This document shows, piece after piece, positions 10,328-21,900 of a stretch of 45,764 bases of DNA (positions within the stretch are counted from its first letter, which is position 1; each line of letters opens with the position of its first letter). A program made the position numbers and the translations under genes. The DNA lies in contig MNCI01004661.1 in the NCBI GenBank assembly GCA_015680685.1, forward strand, positions 431,929 to 477,692, read 5' to 3'. This stretch comes from Gnetum montanum. Taxonomy: Eukaryota; Streptophyta; Gnetopsida; Gnetales; Gnetaceae. The notes beneath the pieces are model-generated. The model saw only the letters and a program-made list of their open reading frames with translations. It did no database searches and had not been told where the DNA came from.

Positions 10328-11230
10328 AGCATCCACTAGCTAAGGGAATAGTTGGTAAGGATTAACCAAGATATGAGCTGCCTCATAAGAGAAAATAAAA
10401 CCCTCTCCATGAAGGAGGTATGGGCCATCCATTAGAAGTTAGCCATCGAAATTAGCACATGGTGGAATGAGGCAAAGAAGCATGAACGACTCAAGGAACA
10501 CTTCCTAGATTAGGTGGGAATGTATAAACAAATCAATGAGAAAGAGATCTAGATGGTGAAGGCTAAAATTAATTCCATGTCAACAAAAAATCTAGAATGG
10601 CAATCCATCTTGGATAGCATGGCCCACACCTATAAAGCGGAAGTAAAGAATAAAGACCTATAGATAGAGAACTTAAAAGAATACATGGGGTTAGCAAACC
10701 TCCATTATGCTAACTTGGCCATGTTGACAATAGGTAGGCCCAGAAGTGAGCTTGAACAATAAGTAGTAGCCATGTATGCCTTGTGCAAGAAGGAGTTTGT
10801 AGATCGCAAAGATGCTTTACAGAAACTTCAACTAGTAAACTCAAAGCTAGAAGTAGTTAAGGTCGGCTACTAAGGGCAAAAAGATGTAGCAGCGAACCTA
10901 GCTAGAAGATTAACAGATTATTATGAATTAAGAGAGAAGGCTAGAGCTTTTGAAGAAGAAAGACAATAGTTTGCAACATGGTATGTTAAAGCTAATCAAA
11001 TATTTCCACAACTACCATGTTCATGAAACATGCCAACTCCATCAAACATTGGTTCACCAACATGGATGGTTCACAATCCAAGAAGGGAAGAGGAGAAATT
11101 GCAGGCACTCCTGAACCGCTACCAATTTTAGAAGCCTAACAACAAGGGGAAGTAACCAATGGAGGAGCCATCGCCACCTAGAACAACATAAGGCTACATC
11201 CAGCTTTGCCAATTTTTGTTCATTTTGTAA
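10328..11230 (+). pseudogene. Coiled-coil extra ORF of E3, N-terminus removed by E2
   Basis: A single reading frame of about 300 codons runs from the E2 junction to TAA at 11228-11230 without a frameshift, but with 13 internal stops (mostly TAG and TAA). Nearly all would be Gln (CAG/CAA) or Arg before one C-to-T change. The protein is rich in Glu, Lys, Leu and Ala, with heptad-like stretches (LREKARAFEEERQ, DALQKLQLVNSKLEV) that suggest coiled coil, and a basic, Pro-rich end. Its place between pol and the 3' LTR matches extra ORFs of Tat/Athila elements. A link to plant mobile domain proteins is possible but not shown. Confidence 0.5.
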
Positions 11231-11394
11231 AGTTTTCATGTCATAAAATCTGTCATTTTTGTAAATTCCACTGCAGCATTAGAGAGTCATGTATAAGAGT
11301 CAGTGTCATGTAAATCTACCTTCCAATTTTGTAAGGAACTCTATCCTCATTTTATTTTAACTTGAGGACAACTTTTTAGTTAGTCGTGGGGTTA

Positions 11395-12284
11395 TGATAA
11401 AGTCAAAATTTTCACCATAACGATATCATAGTTACGATATCGTATCTACGATGTCATAGATACATTATTATATCTCATGATATGTTATTGTGTAAACGAT
11501 ATCGCAACGTGCATGCTAGCCTATAAAAGCAACACTTAGGTGCACAAATCCGCAATAGATTTGATAACTTAGTAGCATAACTCTTTCAATTTATTTTTGT
11601 GATTTTAACATTTAGTACTTAGTAGTGTGTGCCTGCAGTGTGATGTTAAGTGATTAAATCGAATATTTATTTGAGTATGATGTACTTTGACCCATTTCAT
11701 GACCGAAAATAAAGATTGAGATTACTTTCCATCATTTCAGCAATACCCAGTTTTATTTCTGCTTTCATTTAGTTTAATGTTTACTATTTTCATAATTATT
11801 GATTTACTTTCTATGCACTTTACCATTACTGTCGTTAAGCGGGATGAGTACAACTAATCTTGAACAGTTAAGTGTAGCTACTTGGTAACCCAGTCGCATG
11901 ATCACTTGGTACACCCAATAGTGTAGTACTTGGTAATCCTAGTAGTAGTTACATGAAGTCTAAGGTGTGAATGGAAGATTAGGACTTGCTGCTCATTGCA
12001 TGGGCTAGATTAGATTTGTTTACTGTCACTTAGATTTAGAAACTATTCCATTTATTTCATGTTTACCAGGTGTAATATGGCCCATATAACATCATCTATC
12101 ATATACCATATGATGAGTTAAACCATATGCATTGAATTTACTAGTTCACGTGGGAAGACAACGATTGCAAACTCTAATCAATTACTTGCATAATCACATT
12201 GCCTTGTCTACGAAATTTGACCAGTATCATGCGTGAACACTCGTATCTTGTATGGTTGGGTGTTGGATACTCCACCACTCATCA
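11395..12284 (+). repeat. 3' LTR of E3 (890 bp)
   Basis: It begins TGATAAAG and ends CCACTCATCA. U3 has several GATATC-type sites (ACGATATCAT, ACGATATCGT, ACGATATCGC) before the TATA box at 11522-11529. U5 carries TTGGTAAYCC phrases at about 11880-11950. It groups with the LTRs of E4 and E7 (start TGATAAA, end TTGGATACTCCACC or similar). Confidence 0.85.
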
Positions 12285-12379
12285 CTAGGCTAACACCTAA
12301 TTGCTAATTATGAATTTGATGATTTTGTGTAGCATAGGGTAGGATTCCAACTTTCACAATTATATTTGTATATTGGAAT

Positions 12380-12500
12380 AACGATATGATTTACATTCAA
12401 ATTCTTAAGTACCCATGGACACCTATAAGAGTGGTTATACAAGGGCATTAAGGGTAGAAGCGTAGTTTGGGGAGGACTTATATAATCATTGGGAATCATA
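12380..12500 (+). repeat. Old fragment of an element 3' region
   Basis: The stretch GGGCATTAAGGG, then AAGC, then TTTGGGGAGGAC matches the conserved block at about 530-575 (E1) and 34805-34845 (E5). It is diverged and has no LTR nearby. It may be the element into which E3 inserted. Confidence 0.45.
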
Positions 12501-14100
12501 TCCATGAACTAATACTACACTAAATCTAGAACATCATGAGTAGCTGTTTTACTTTATGCATTATTATGAAACCTACTTCTCTTCAAGTTTTTTTAATTGT
12601 TAGTAGATCCTATTTGATAATCTTAACCTTCATATTCATAATTCAGTTTGAGCTTAAATGGACTTGTTCTAATCATCTTTAATTATCCTAGCCTAAAGTA
12701 AGAATCATTCTCTAGTTTGACATCTTTCAAGAAGTTGTGGAACCAACAAAACATGAAGAAACCATAGAATTTTGAAGCAAATATAAGCAAAAATATTGAT
12801 TTTATGGCCAACAAAATTGTAGTTGCAATGTAATATCACCATTAAAATTACTATATATACCCATGCACCCTTAACTATTTTTTCACATTTCTTAAAAATC
12901 GTAAGGGAAGTTCATGTTGATCTTACAACCTAGCACCTTCTAAACATAATAGCTTCCAAATTGAGAGTTCAAATTTCATCATTTCAAAACCTTTGAGCTC
13001 TTGAAGTTGAGCTCTTTGTCTTGGGGAAGATGAAGCAGATGCTCTATTTTGAAACACACTAAGATAATGATAAAATTTAATTTGATCATTTGGCAAATTT
13101 GGTGATATAGTCACCTTAAGGGCTTTTTATTGTTGCCCTGACATGTTGCACTGAAATACCAAGAATATTTTGCAATGGTTATTGTTATGCTATTAACTTT
13201 TGATTTTTAATGCCAATGACGATTGATTATTTGACAACTCAACGATTAAGGGATAATCTTCTAATTTATGATATTTTCCAATTTCTTGATTTAGGACCTT
13301 GATGGCGCTAATTTCTATTTTACAACAATGTTTCAATGTGGAGCTTTTTGATAATTTTGCCAAATCCTTTGATTTCTTAGCAATCACCTTCATGCCAGCA
13401 AATGATTATTTTCTTTGAATTTAATTTTAATTTTCTAATCAAACCCGAAAGATCAAAAAGGGTTTAAAATCATTTTGGAATTTTTTAGAAATTCTCAAAA
13501 AATAACAATTAATTCTATGGTAATTACATATGACACCACTATGAAACCCTAAAACTAGTGCACTATCACAACCACATGAAAAGAGACCAAAGGGTGAGCA
13601 TGATAGAGGATAGGAAAGAGGAAGAAACTAGCCACATAAATCTCATATAGAGGAACAAGAAGCATAATCAAGATTTGTCCATCAGCCTATATTGCAGACT
13701 TGGCAGTCTACGCAAGTAGAAGAAGTAGAAGTAGTAATCCTTGTTTGAATGGTAGGCAAGTAAATTACACTTTCAAAAGATTGTCTAAGTGCCATTAGGA
13801 ATAAATCTATCATGTCCAGTATTATTGTTGAATTGAATTTTTGGCTATTTCTAGGATTTGCATCACAAGAGGTGTGAAAATAATTATAGGCTTCTCCATA
13901 TAGGCTTCTCCATTTTGGCCTACACTATCAACAAATGGTGGTGAATGGTTTCTTGATGAAACATATAAATTTTGGCACAATAAACAGGCTAACTCTACAA
14001 CACAAATTGAAGGAGTCTCAGTCTCATAGTTAGTTGAGGCTATTGTTGTAGCATTGGGGTAGTCCAACCTTGAAATAGAAATAGTTGTGATATCCACCCA
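12501..14100. other. AT-rich intergenic stretch, no recognised gene
   Basis: Short minus-strand open stretches lie at 12923-13114, 13193-13393 and 13822-14097, but none shows a domain I recognise and none is bounded by clear splice sites. This is probably old repeat debris. Confidence 0.4.
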
Positions 14101-14141
14101 TTCGAATACAAAGACAAGGAATTTATAGCTGGAAAGAGCTT

Positions 14142-14699
14142 ATGAAAACAAGAATTAAGAAATTTAGGATCCTATCTTTGGTAGAAAAGATTTATTTTAA
14201 GATAGAGACTTATCATATCTACCCTACCAAGTGTTTGAACAAGATCCCCACATATGTAGCAAGAGGAAGCACCATTCTTAGTGGCAAATATCTAGCAAAT
14301 ATGGCTAATCTCTTTTTCTTGGAGATAGAGAGGAGATTCCATGAAAAACAATTAGGCAAGGTTATATTGCCATTTCCTTGTTTAATCAAGAAACTATGTA
14401 AACAAGCAAGAATTAGTGGATATACAAATGACACTCTCAAGAAAGTACAAAATTCATCATATACAAAAATAATTAAGTCAATGTTTACAAGAAAAGATCA
14501 ATTGAAAACTCCACTAAGCAGAGAAGTAGTTATAACATTATTAACACTAATAGCTACACTACCAACAACAAGAACTAGTGGAGCAAGACCTAGCATCTCT
14601 ACTCTTGCAATAGATCTAGGAGTCTACAGATTAGCTATGAGCCACTACCAACAACAAGAACTAGTGGAGCAAGACCTAACACCTCTAATCTTGCAATAG
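14142..14699 (+). pseudogene. Transposon-protein-like ORF (plant transposon protein domain fragment)
   Basis: An open frame of 185 codons. The part IPTYVARGSTILSGKYLANM, FFLEIERRFHEKQLG and LPFPCLIKKLCKQARI resembles the C-terminal half of the 'putative plant transposon protein' domain seen next to LTR elements, where a LPxPCLIxxLC motif is typical. This is recognition from memory only. The frame then runs into an 86-bp tandem duplication that changes the reading frame and ends it; beyond the duplication a hydrophilic stretch (ESLAKSSEAKVDRQK) looks like the original continuation. No start signal or promoter is evident. Confidence 0.35.
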
Positions 14700-14729
14700 A
14701 TCTAGGGGTCTACAGATTAGCTGAGTCAC
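14558..14729 (+). repeat. 86-bp tandem duplication, two copies
   Basis: Copy 1 is 14558-14643 and copy 2 is 14644-14729. They differ at only a few bases. Because 86 is not a multiple of 3, the second copy is read in another frame and truncates the ORF. Confidence 0.85.
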
Positions 14730-14869
14730 TTGCAAAATCATCTGAAGCTAAAGTTGATAGACAAAAGACTTAGCCAAATGTTCAAAGTTACAAGGGATCA
14801 ACCTAAAGTCTCATCAAATCCATAGTCTAGACAAATCTTTGTCTATACTACACAAGATGATTGGATAAC

Positions 14870-16210
14870 ATAGATTTCTAGAAATGCTACTACATTTTAG
14901 GTGACACTAGAATCAAGAGGATCCACAATTTTGGTGATGCAACATGAAGGAGAATATGGAGCCACACAACTCATAACAAATCACATTAGTGAAACATTCT
15001 TTACGTGCTTCTATTGTAGTTTCCACTAATTGTTATAAAAAAATTGTTTAATTTTGGTTGATTCCATTGAGGTTAACTTGTTATTTCTACTATATTTTGA
15101 ATTCTTCTTAGATTTTAAAGTTATGGGTGTAATCCACTTAAGTTCATGAATCTATAGATTAAACATCTCGAGAAATTTAGTGCTCATGCATTCACTCAAC
15201 TGAACAAGCCCTAAAAGCCTCAACTAATGTCATTCCAACTTGCAAAATGACATGCAATACCAGCAACAATTATCAACAAGTCCTATGGGCTGAATAACTC
15301 TATAAATTATTCACAAATTATACAAAACGATATTCAGATTTGATTAGCTCTTCGCTAGTTTTATTTGCTGTGTTTAAATTTTGTTTTTGTAACAATGTTG
15401 TATAAAACAAAGGTAGGGTGACTCACTGTAATCTGATAATTCAAATATCAAACTAGACCAATAGAGATGCACAAAAGTAGGTTTCAACTTCCTGCGGCAG
15501 ACATGCTCGATCAGAATTGACATGCTGCATCATTTGCAAATGCCCAAACTTCCAACTACTTTATTAAATATTGTATATTACAGATTCTTTGCAACATCAG
15601 CAAGGATGCACGGCAACCATTGATTCACAAGAAGCTCTTCCATTACATTGGCTCCTTCAGAGAAGTAATTTTAACATGGTTGAGGCACACAAAGTATCAA
15701 GTTCGATCAAATGTACAGGGCTTTTTGAACCATTCAAACATACATTCAATCTTAGATTAACTTAGGCAGGACGAAGCCTCTCACCCTGAACGCATGACTA
15801 ATTGTTACCAGCCGCATGACACTGAAGAAAGTCATACTGTTTCGTAAAAGACAAATCAATCTTCTAAGAAGCCATAACCTACAAAAACAGACTGGCTGTA
15901 TTCACTGATTGAGACAGTGGAAACAAACACCAAACAGCGAGAAAAACTAGAACAGGGGTAGCAAAAGAAATCACGAAGAACGCTTTTAATTAGTTAAAAC
16001 AAATTTTGATTGTCATTACATCCATATCATGTTGAAAATGTTAGAATAAAATGCCCAAGTTGCAATGGTTAACCATAGATTAACCTTTCCTATTAATTAA
16101 TTTACACCAAAGAATTCAGCAGAAATCATGCCCAGAAGGCATTTTGTCCGACAAATGATACACCCACTGAATCCCAGAGACTTTACGAAGACGCTGCTTA
16201 GTGGAGACCA
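14870..16210. other. Intergenic stretch downstream of the F-box gene
   Basis: No ORF with recognisable domains and no match to the LTR elements. It presumably contains unique flanking DNA and part of the 3' UTR of the F-box gene. Confidence 0.4.
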
Positions 16211-16246
16211 TTTATTTTAAATTGAGCAGTCGTTAGCCTTTTTATT
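16211..16246 (-). terminator. Candidate poly(A) signals of the F-box gene
   Basis: On the minus strand AATAAA occurs at 16246-16241 and at 16216-16211, about 50 and 80 bases after the stop codon. The distance suits a plant 3' UTR, although plant poly(A) signals are loose. Confidence 0.35.
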
Positions 16247-16296
16247 GCACTTCAATTTTTACATTAACAGAAGTTAAAAGAACCTGTGGGCTAATG

Positions 16297-18592
16297 TCAT
16301 CTCTCTCGAATCTGCAATTCACGAATCCCCGTAGAAAAATCTAAAAGTTTGAAATCGGAAATGCAATTATCATTCAGAAATCCAAACCCAAAAGTTCCAT
16401 TTGAATACCGCCAAAGCCTTCCCTCTGAACTTGCAGAATCAAGGCTTTTAGGATATATGCTTAGAACCTGGGCAACCTCCTCGTCTTCATGACGACATAC
16501 GGTGGGCCTCAAATGAACACGGCGGTTATATATGTCTTCCTCATGACCTGAAAAAGGAGCCTCCACAAATGATTTTGAATCAGCTGTCCAAAAGACAGGA
16601 CCAGACAGTGACAACCTTTGCAATGAGCTGCCTACTTTTCTGCAAATTATTCTCCCCAAGTCATCATATGTTACAAGGATAAAGTAGAGTTCCATGGAAT
16701 TAGATAAACCCTGTAAAATGATGGAATTAAAAGGAACATAGCTCCTCAGTCCACTTAAAATACCATTAAAAAAAAGTCTAAGCAGTAAAAACATTCATCG
16801 GAAAATATCCAATATAACATTTTGATATAAATGGAACTAAGACTCACACTCGGAATGATTATTTTCTGTATTGTTTTGGGTAATAAGTTTCAAAACTAAG
16901 CCACCCTCAAGTAATTTCATCATAGTCATCAAGCGATCCTTATCCCAAAAACGTGGTCTGCTATATGGGTTCTTTTCTAAGATTTATTTCTATTAAAAAG
17001 CTAAATAACCAAATAAACATTAATACCCAAATGTTTGAGGTCTTTCTTTCATAGTTTCTTTAACTTTAATAAGACAACCTATACATTCTCTGTATTTTTA
17101 ACATACGACTAAACCATTTAATACAACTTTACTTTTCCCATTTATAAAAGCTACTCCCAAGATTCCATTTTCCTGATCACACTTAACATCTACCTCAATG
17201 ATAGGATGGCAGGATAACACCTAACATCTACCTCATCCAGTTTAGGATAAAGGATAGGATGGCAGGATAACAATCTTCAAGTTTACGGACCAAATACCAT
17301 TTCATATAATATATCCTCAACATCCTACAAGACTTTTAAAACCTCTGAAGTTCAATAACATGTTGCCCTATGGATAAACTACAATTACAAAATGCAATCA
17401 AACTAAAATGACAAAATGTAATTATACTTGAATTAGCATTACAGAAAAACTTCCAAATGTTGAAAATGAAAATGACAATTACAAGAAATCCATCCACCTT
17501 CCAAAGTCCCTGCAGAGGCCTTGCTGGAGTGGGGCAGCAGCCAACAACCTTGACAAAGTGCTCTGCTTCCCAACTCCTCCTCCTCCAGTTGCTGGTAGCC
17601 CTATCCCTTTCCTTCCTCCTCTGCTCTTTTTTCTGTTTCCTTGCAGAGCCACTGTGGCTGACCTTATTGGAAAAATACCTATGCATTTCTGAATCAAACC
17701 TGTTTGGTGCACTTCCAAACAAAAATATCTCATTACAGACATCCCTCTCTTCCCTAAAGTCCCTGAAGCTACTGCTTCTACTAATGTCCGACCCTTCACA
17801 GACCTTCGTCATACACCTTTCTTCCTGAAATTCCTCGAGAACAATGTGATGATCACTCACAAAAGACATTTGGGCAGCAACCAAAACACAATCTCCCTGC
17901 AAAACAGAATCCAGAACCCATCTGAATTTCGCATCAGAATTCAACCACCCATCCGACACTGAACCCGAATCAGATGTTTCAGCCCTAAAATCACCACCAA
18001 CGGAATTAGAGTGTCCTCCAGAAGCCGAATGCTGATTTCCCGAAGATCCATCAAAATTTCCACGGTCCAAAACCGCAATAATCTTTCCGTCTTTTGAAAC
18101 CCCAAGCCAAACGAAGGGGACCTTACAGACCTCATAACTATCATCCTTGACGGCAGAAACCCTGGATCCGACGATGCAGTCATTTCTCCATTCAAAAACC
18201 ACCAGAGGTCCATCTCCGCTGTATTTGACCCCTCTCCAGAAACCCACCAATTTTTGCAACCCTGTAAACACAGTATACAGATCCCGGAACAGGACCTTCC
18301 CAGATCCCCATTTTTCAACGTCTGTTAGGGTTCCCCAAAGCCTTTTGCAGGCCAAGTGCCACACCCCATTATTTGTATCACAGATTCCCTTGAAAAGCTT
18401 GTTCAACCGCCGACAAGAATAGATATCATTCCTGGAAAGAAAGGACAGAATATAAATCAGAAGCTCTGTTGGCAGCTCAATCAAATACGAGTCGTCTTCA
18501 GTTTCGGCCACCTCTTCTTCTGTTGCGCACTCGATTGCAGGAGATGGGAGATTGGGATCCTTGGCCTCCATGCTTCGTTGAATTTGCGTCAC
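16297..18592 (-). CDS. F-box protein, two exons
   Basis: Exon 1 is 18592-17498 (365 codons) and exon 2 is 16710-16297 (137 codons and TGA), 502 residues in all. The intron (17497-16711) starts GTGGAT and ends TTTTACAG, phase 0. The join reads PLQGLWK-GLSNSMELYF, with no gap in sense. An F-box lies at residues 38-84 (LIELPTELLIYILSFLSRND, later CRRLNKLF and Trp78). F-box proteins recruit targets to SCF ubiquitin ligases by binding SKP1. Residues 180-220 are Ser/Gly-rich and 318-339 Lys/Arg-rich (nuclear-signal-like). The C-terminal half (KVVGCCPTPARPLQGLW, YFILVTYDDLGRIICRKVG) recalls the conserved plant family of Arabidopsis At3g12350/At5g39450, from memory. A second Met at residue 8 (18571) is an alternative start. 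No stops or frameshifts: the only clearly intact gene here. Confidence 0.85.
17184..17272. repeat. Direct repeat within the F-box intron
   Basis: The phrases TAACATCTACCTCA and GATAGGATGGCAGGATAACA each occur twice (17184-17219 and 17222-17272), with a short insert in the second copy. A local duplication. Confidence 0.75.
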
Positions 18593-18930
18593 AGATTTGT
18601 GTCTGAAAGTCGTGGATTTTTCCTGTAAACATTTGAACTATATTTGAACGGCAGTCCTCCATTGGTTTCCTCTCACATGCCTTGCAAAAACGGACGCGTC
18701 CGTATGTGGTTGACGTTTTGGGCACAGTGCCCAAAGTTGCAAGATGATCGCCCGGTCATCCGCAACAAGAAGACAAAACTTATCGCACCCCCGGGACGAA
18801 ACGTAAGAAGACGAACGCTTATCATCGCACCCTTGACGAAAGCTAAAAATCAAAATAGGCAATTCAAAAGGGACACGCCGTAAGAGAGAAATATCATCGG
18901 TAAAGCTTAGTTATTGATATTGAAGTTGAA
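18593..18930 (-). promoter_or_regulatory. Presumed promoter and 5' UTR of the F-box gene
   Basis: This richer-GC stretch lies between the F-box start and the LINE. On the minus strand it has a CCAAT about 70 bp before the first ATG, a perfect 14-bp palindrome ACGGACGCGTCCGT at 18690-18703, and a direct repeat around 18779-18843 (TCGCACCC then GACGAAA, twice). No convincing TATA box. The role is inferred from position. Confidence 0.35.
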
Positions 18931-18947
18931 TATTACTAGCAATGTAG

Positions 18948-21900
18948 TCAATGTAGTTGGTGTTTTGATACAGACGACATTCCAAATGAAAAAAATAATC
19001 TCAAATAAGAGGATTTTCCAAGCCTTTCGAAGGTGTGCTTAACATAGTCATCTTGGAAGATACATAGAGGGAAACCAACATACCAATTCCAAATTGTCGA
19101 GAGAATAAGCATTTTCAAAAAAACATGCATAAAAGAGTCATCATCTTGACAAATGGTGCATTTAGGGCAATCAGCTCCTAAAAAGTGAAGCCTATGTCCA
19201 ATGGGAAGACCTTGATGAATCAAGGACCAGAAAAGGAACTGATGCTTAGGTTGGGCCTTGGAAGTCCAAACACGATGAAAAATAGCTTTCCAATGGTGAT
19301 CCTTAAGATGCACACTTCATCTTTTATTTATAGTGGAAAGTTGTAATTCTTGCACATAAAACCAAGATTTGGCTTTAGAAAGGCATAGGGAACATAGAGG
19401 GGAACCATTAGGCCAAACCCATTCATCATACCAAGGAGTATTATTGTGCAACTTAAGAACACCAAAGTTGAAAAGAACATGCTTAATGTGCTGGTAAGTA
19501 AGAGTATCTTGTCCTTGAAACCCCCATTTAACTTTGGCATGTTGCCAAGAGAGGGTAGTAGAATCATTCCTAATAGAAAATAATTGAGCAACATTATAGA
19601 GATTGTGGTTAGCAAAATGATTGGCTCTATGAGAAAATTCTTCATAAAGACAACCTAAACTCTTTTTGAAAATAGAAGACCATCATATGAAATGCATTGA
19701 CAAAGAGTTCAAGCTTAACTAGGCAGGTTTCCATTGCAAAAAGCCTTTAAGTTGACTCCAACACCGCCAAATTTGCTTGAACAAGAAAGAACCTATAATC
19801 TTCTAAGAACCTCCGCTGATGATCCAATTGCCCCAATGAGTGTTTTTCCATCTATGGTGATTACCAAGACAAGAAATATTATGCTAAAAAGGATCTTCTA
19901 AGCTTCATCTCCTTCTATACAGTGAGTGATCCACTTGGAGGCTAAGAGAATACTTTGGTGCTTAATAGAGGGGAGGCCTAAGCCCTCATGCTCCTTGCTT
20001 AAAATGCAGATATTCGAAGTGACTTGATGAAAAGATTTGTGATTGTCCTTATTCCCCCATAAAAAATTCCTAAGAATTTTATTGATGCTCTAAAAGGAAG
20101 ATTTGGAAGGAGCCATGAAGGAAGAGTACTACATGTGAGTGGAGCTCAAGATATGGTTAGCTATGATAACTCTACCTACAAGAGATAAGGGTTTAGAAGC
20201 CCAATTTAAAGCTTTATGTTTCACTTTTTCCACCACATTATTTCATAAGGTAGTGGGAGTAGAGAATAAAGTTATCGAGATGCCCAAAAGGGTGAAAACA
20301 TTTGTAGGAGAAAGCCACTTGATATTAAAATGATAAGTCCAAGTAGGCCTTGGAGAGAAGCTAGACCAAATAGCTTGCATTTTGTTAAAATTAATTTTAG
20401 CTCCTAAGGCTCTACAATAGATGTCAGTGCAATCCAAGGCAGCATTAAAATTATTATGGTCCTCTAGCAAAGTGAGAAAAGTGTCATCCGCAAATTGGCT
20501 ATAAACGAGTTCTTTTCCTTCTTGTGGAAGAGAGATACCTCTTAACCTCATAGAATCATTGTGAGTTCTTAGAACAGTTCCAAGAGCATTAGCATCAACG
20601 ATAAAAAGATAAGGAGCTAAAGGGCATCCTTGTCGTATTGATTTTTGAAGCTTAATAACCTTAGAGAAGGTTTTGTTAATACAAATAACTGAAGAGGCCT
20701 TTGATCAAATAAGATCAATATGTCTATTAAAAACAATACCTAAGTTGTGATGCTTAATTACACTTCTTAAAAAGGATCAATCAAGCATGTCATAAGCTTT
20801 TACAAAATTGAGCTTAAGAAGAATGACTTTTGGATTAGTGGAAGAAGCCCAATGCAAGCCCTCAATAGCAATAATGACATTGTCTAAGATATGTTTACCT
20901 TGAACAAAACTTGTTTTCTCTTTACTGATGAGATGAGGAAGAAAAGGTTTTAATTTATTGGCTATAGCTTTAGCAACAATTTTGTTGATAACATTTAAAA
21001 GAGTGATAGGGCACCAGTTGTTAATGCACATATGATCTCCTAACTTGGTTAGAAGCTTAATAATACTAACATTGATCACTTTGCCAAAAGAACTTTTCCT
21101 AAGAGCTTCCTTATACACACTATAGATAATATATTGAATAGTGGGCTAGAATTTCTTGAACAATTTTGTAAGAAGACCATTCATACTAGGGGCTTTACCA
21201 TTATGAAGTTATTGAAGAGCCTTACCAAGATCACCAAAGATGGAACAATTAAAAGGAGTAATAACTCCTAAGCAGGTATTAATTGTAGTGGGGTCAATAT
21301 CTTCTTTATGAAACGTCTTAGACTAAAAATTAAAGAAAGCCTGCAATATGTTAGTCTTGGAAGTGAAGATATTATCATCAACTTGAATAGCTGGGATTTT
21401 AGGGGACAAGTGTTCCCCTTTGAGGAGCTGGGAAAAATCTTTAGTAGCTTGGTCACCCATATGGAGACAAGAAAGATGGGCATCATGGTGAGCACCTCTA
21501 GCTTCATGGTGATCCATAATAAACATGTTCTCCTTGGCAATTTGCAAGCGATAGAATTGAGCCTTAGTAGCTTCACCTCTATTAATAGCATTTTGTAATA
21601 AGGACATTTCCTTATGAAGGTTGGACTTATGAGAATTTAGTCAAGAAGCCACCAATTTACCTCCATGTTTGGAAAACTGTTGAAGGCGAGTACAAGCATT
21701 AGTCCACCAATTAATCCAACTATCTTCTCCAAGGGGTTTAGGATGCAGATTCCATGTTTGCATAAATAGAGAGTAAAGGGAGTTGCTGCAAAGAAAGGTA
21801 GTGTTAAAAATATAAAGGTCATTGGAAGAGTGGGAGTAGCTAGAAAGGGAAAGAGACTAGTGAATCGAATAATGATCAGACAAAACCTGGGTATAATTTG

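Larger units (their letters stand above)
10328..12284 (+). mobile_element. E3: 3' part of a Ty3-like retrotransposon
   Basis: The element keeps the end of a long extra ORF (10328-11230), a purine-rich GTGGGGTTA before the LTR, and a full 3' LTR. The 5' side is cut by the E2 LTR at 10327/10328. The near-PPT sequence (TTGTAAGGAACTC then GAGGAC) is shared with E1 and E5, so E3 is a distant member of the same lineage. Confidence 0.75.

Noticed and set aside
12923-13393. Two minus-strand open stretches considered as exons of a host gene
   Set aside because: No shared frame, no splice sites and no recognisable domain.
16711-16794. Upstream part of the open frame before exon 2 (MFLLLRLFFNG and on)
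   Set aside because: It lies before the TTTTACAG acceptor and is intron sequence.
17336-17497. Open extension of F-box exon 1 beyond the WK codons
   Set aside because: It reads into AT-rich DNA with hydrophobic low-complexity protein; the GTGGAT donor and the in-phase acceptor at 16711 give a better protein.
17457-17828. Plus-strand open frame of 123 codons over the F-box exon
   Set aside because: It is antisense to the clear F-box coding exon; Leu/Ser-rich composition is what the opposite strand of that exon gives.
18870-18950. Search for LINE poly(A) tail and target duplication
   Set aside because: No A- or T-run and no convincing direct repeat; the 3' boundary is left approximate.
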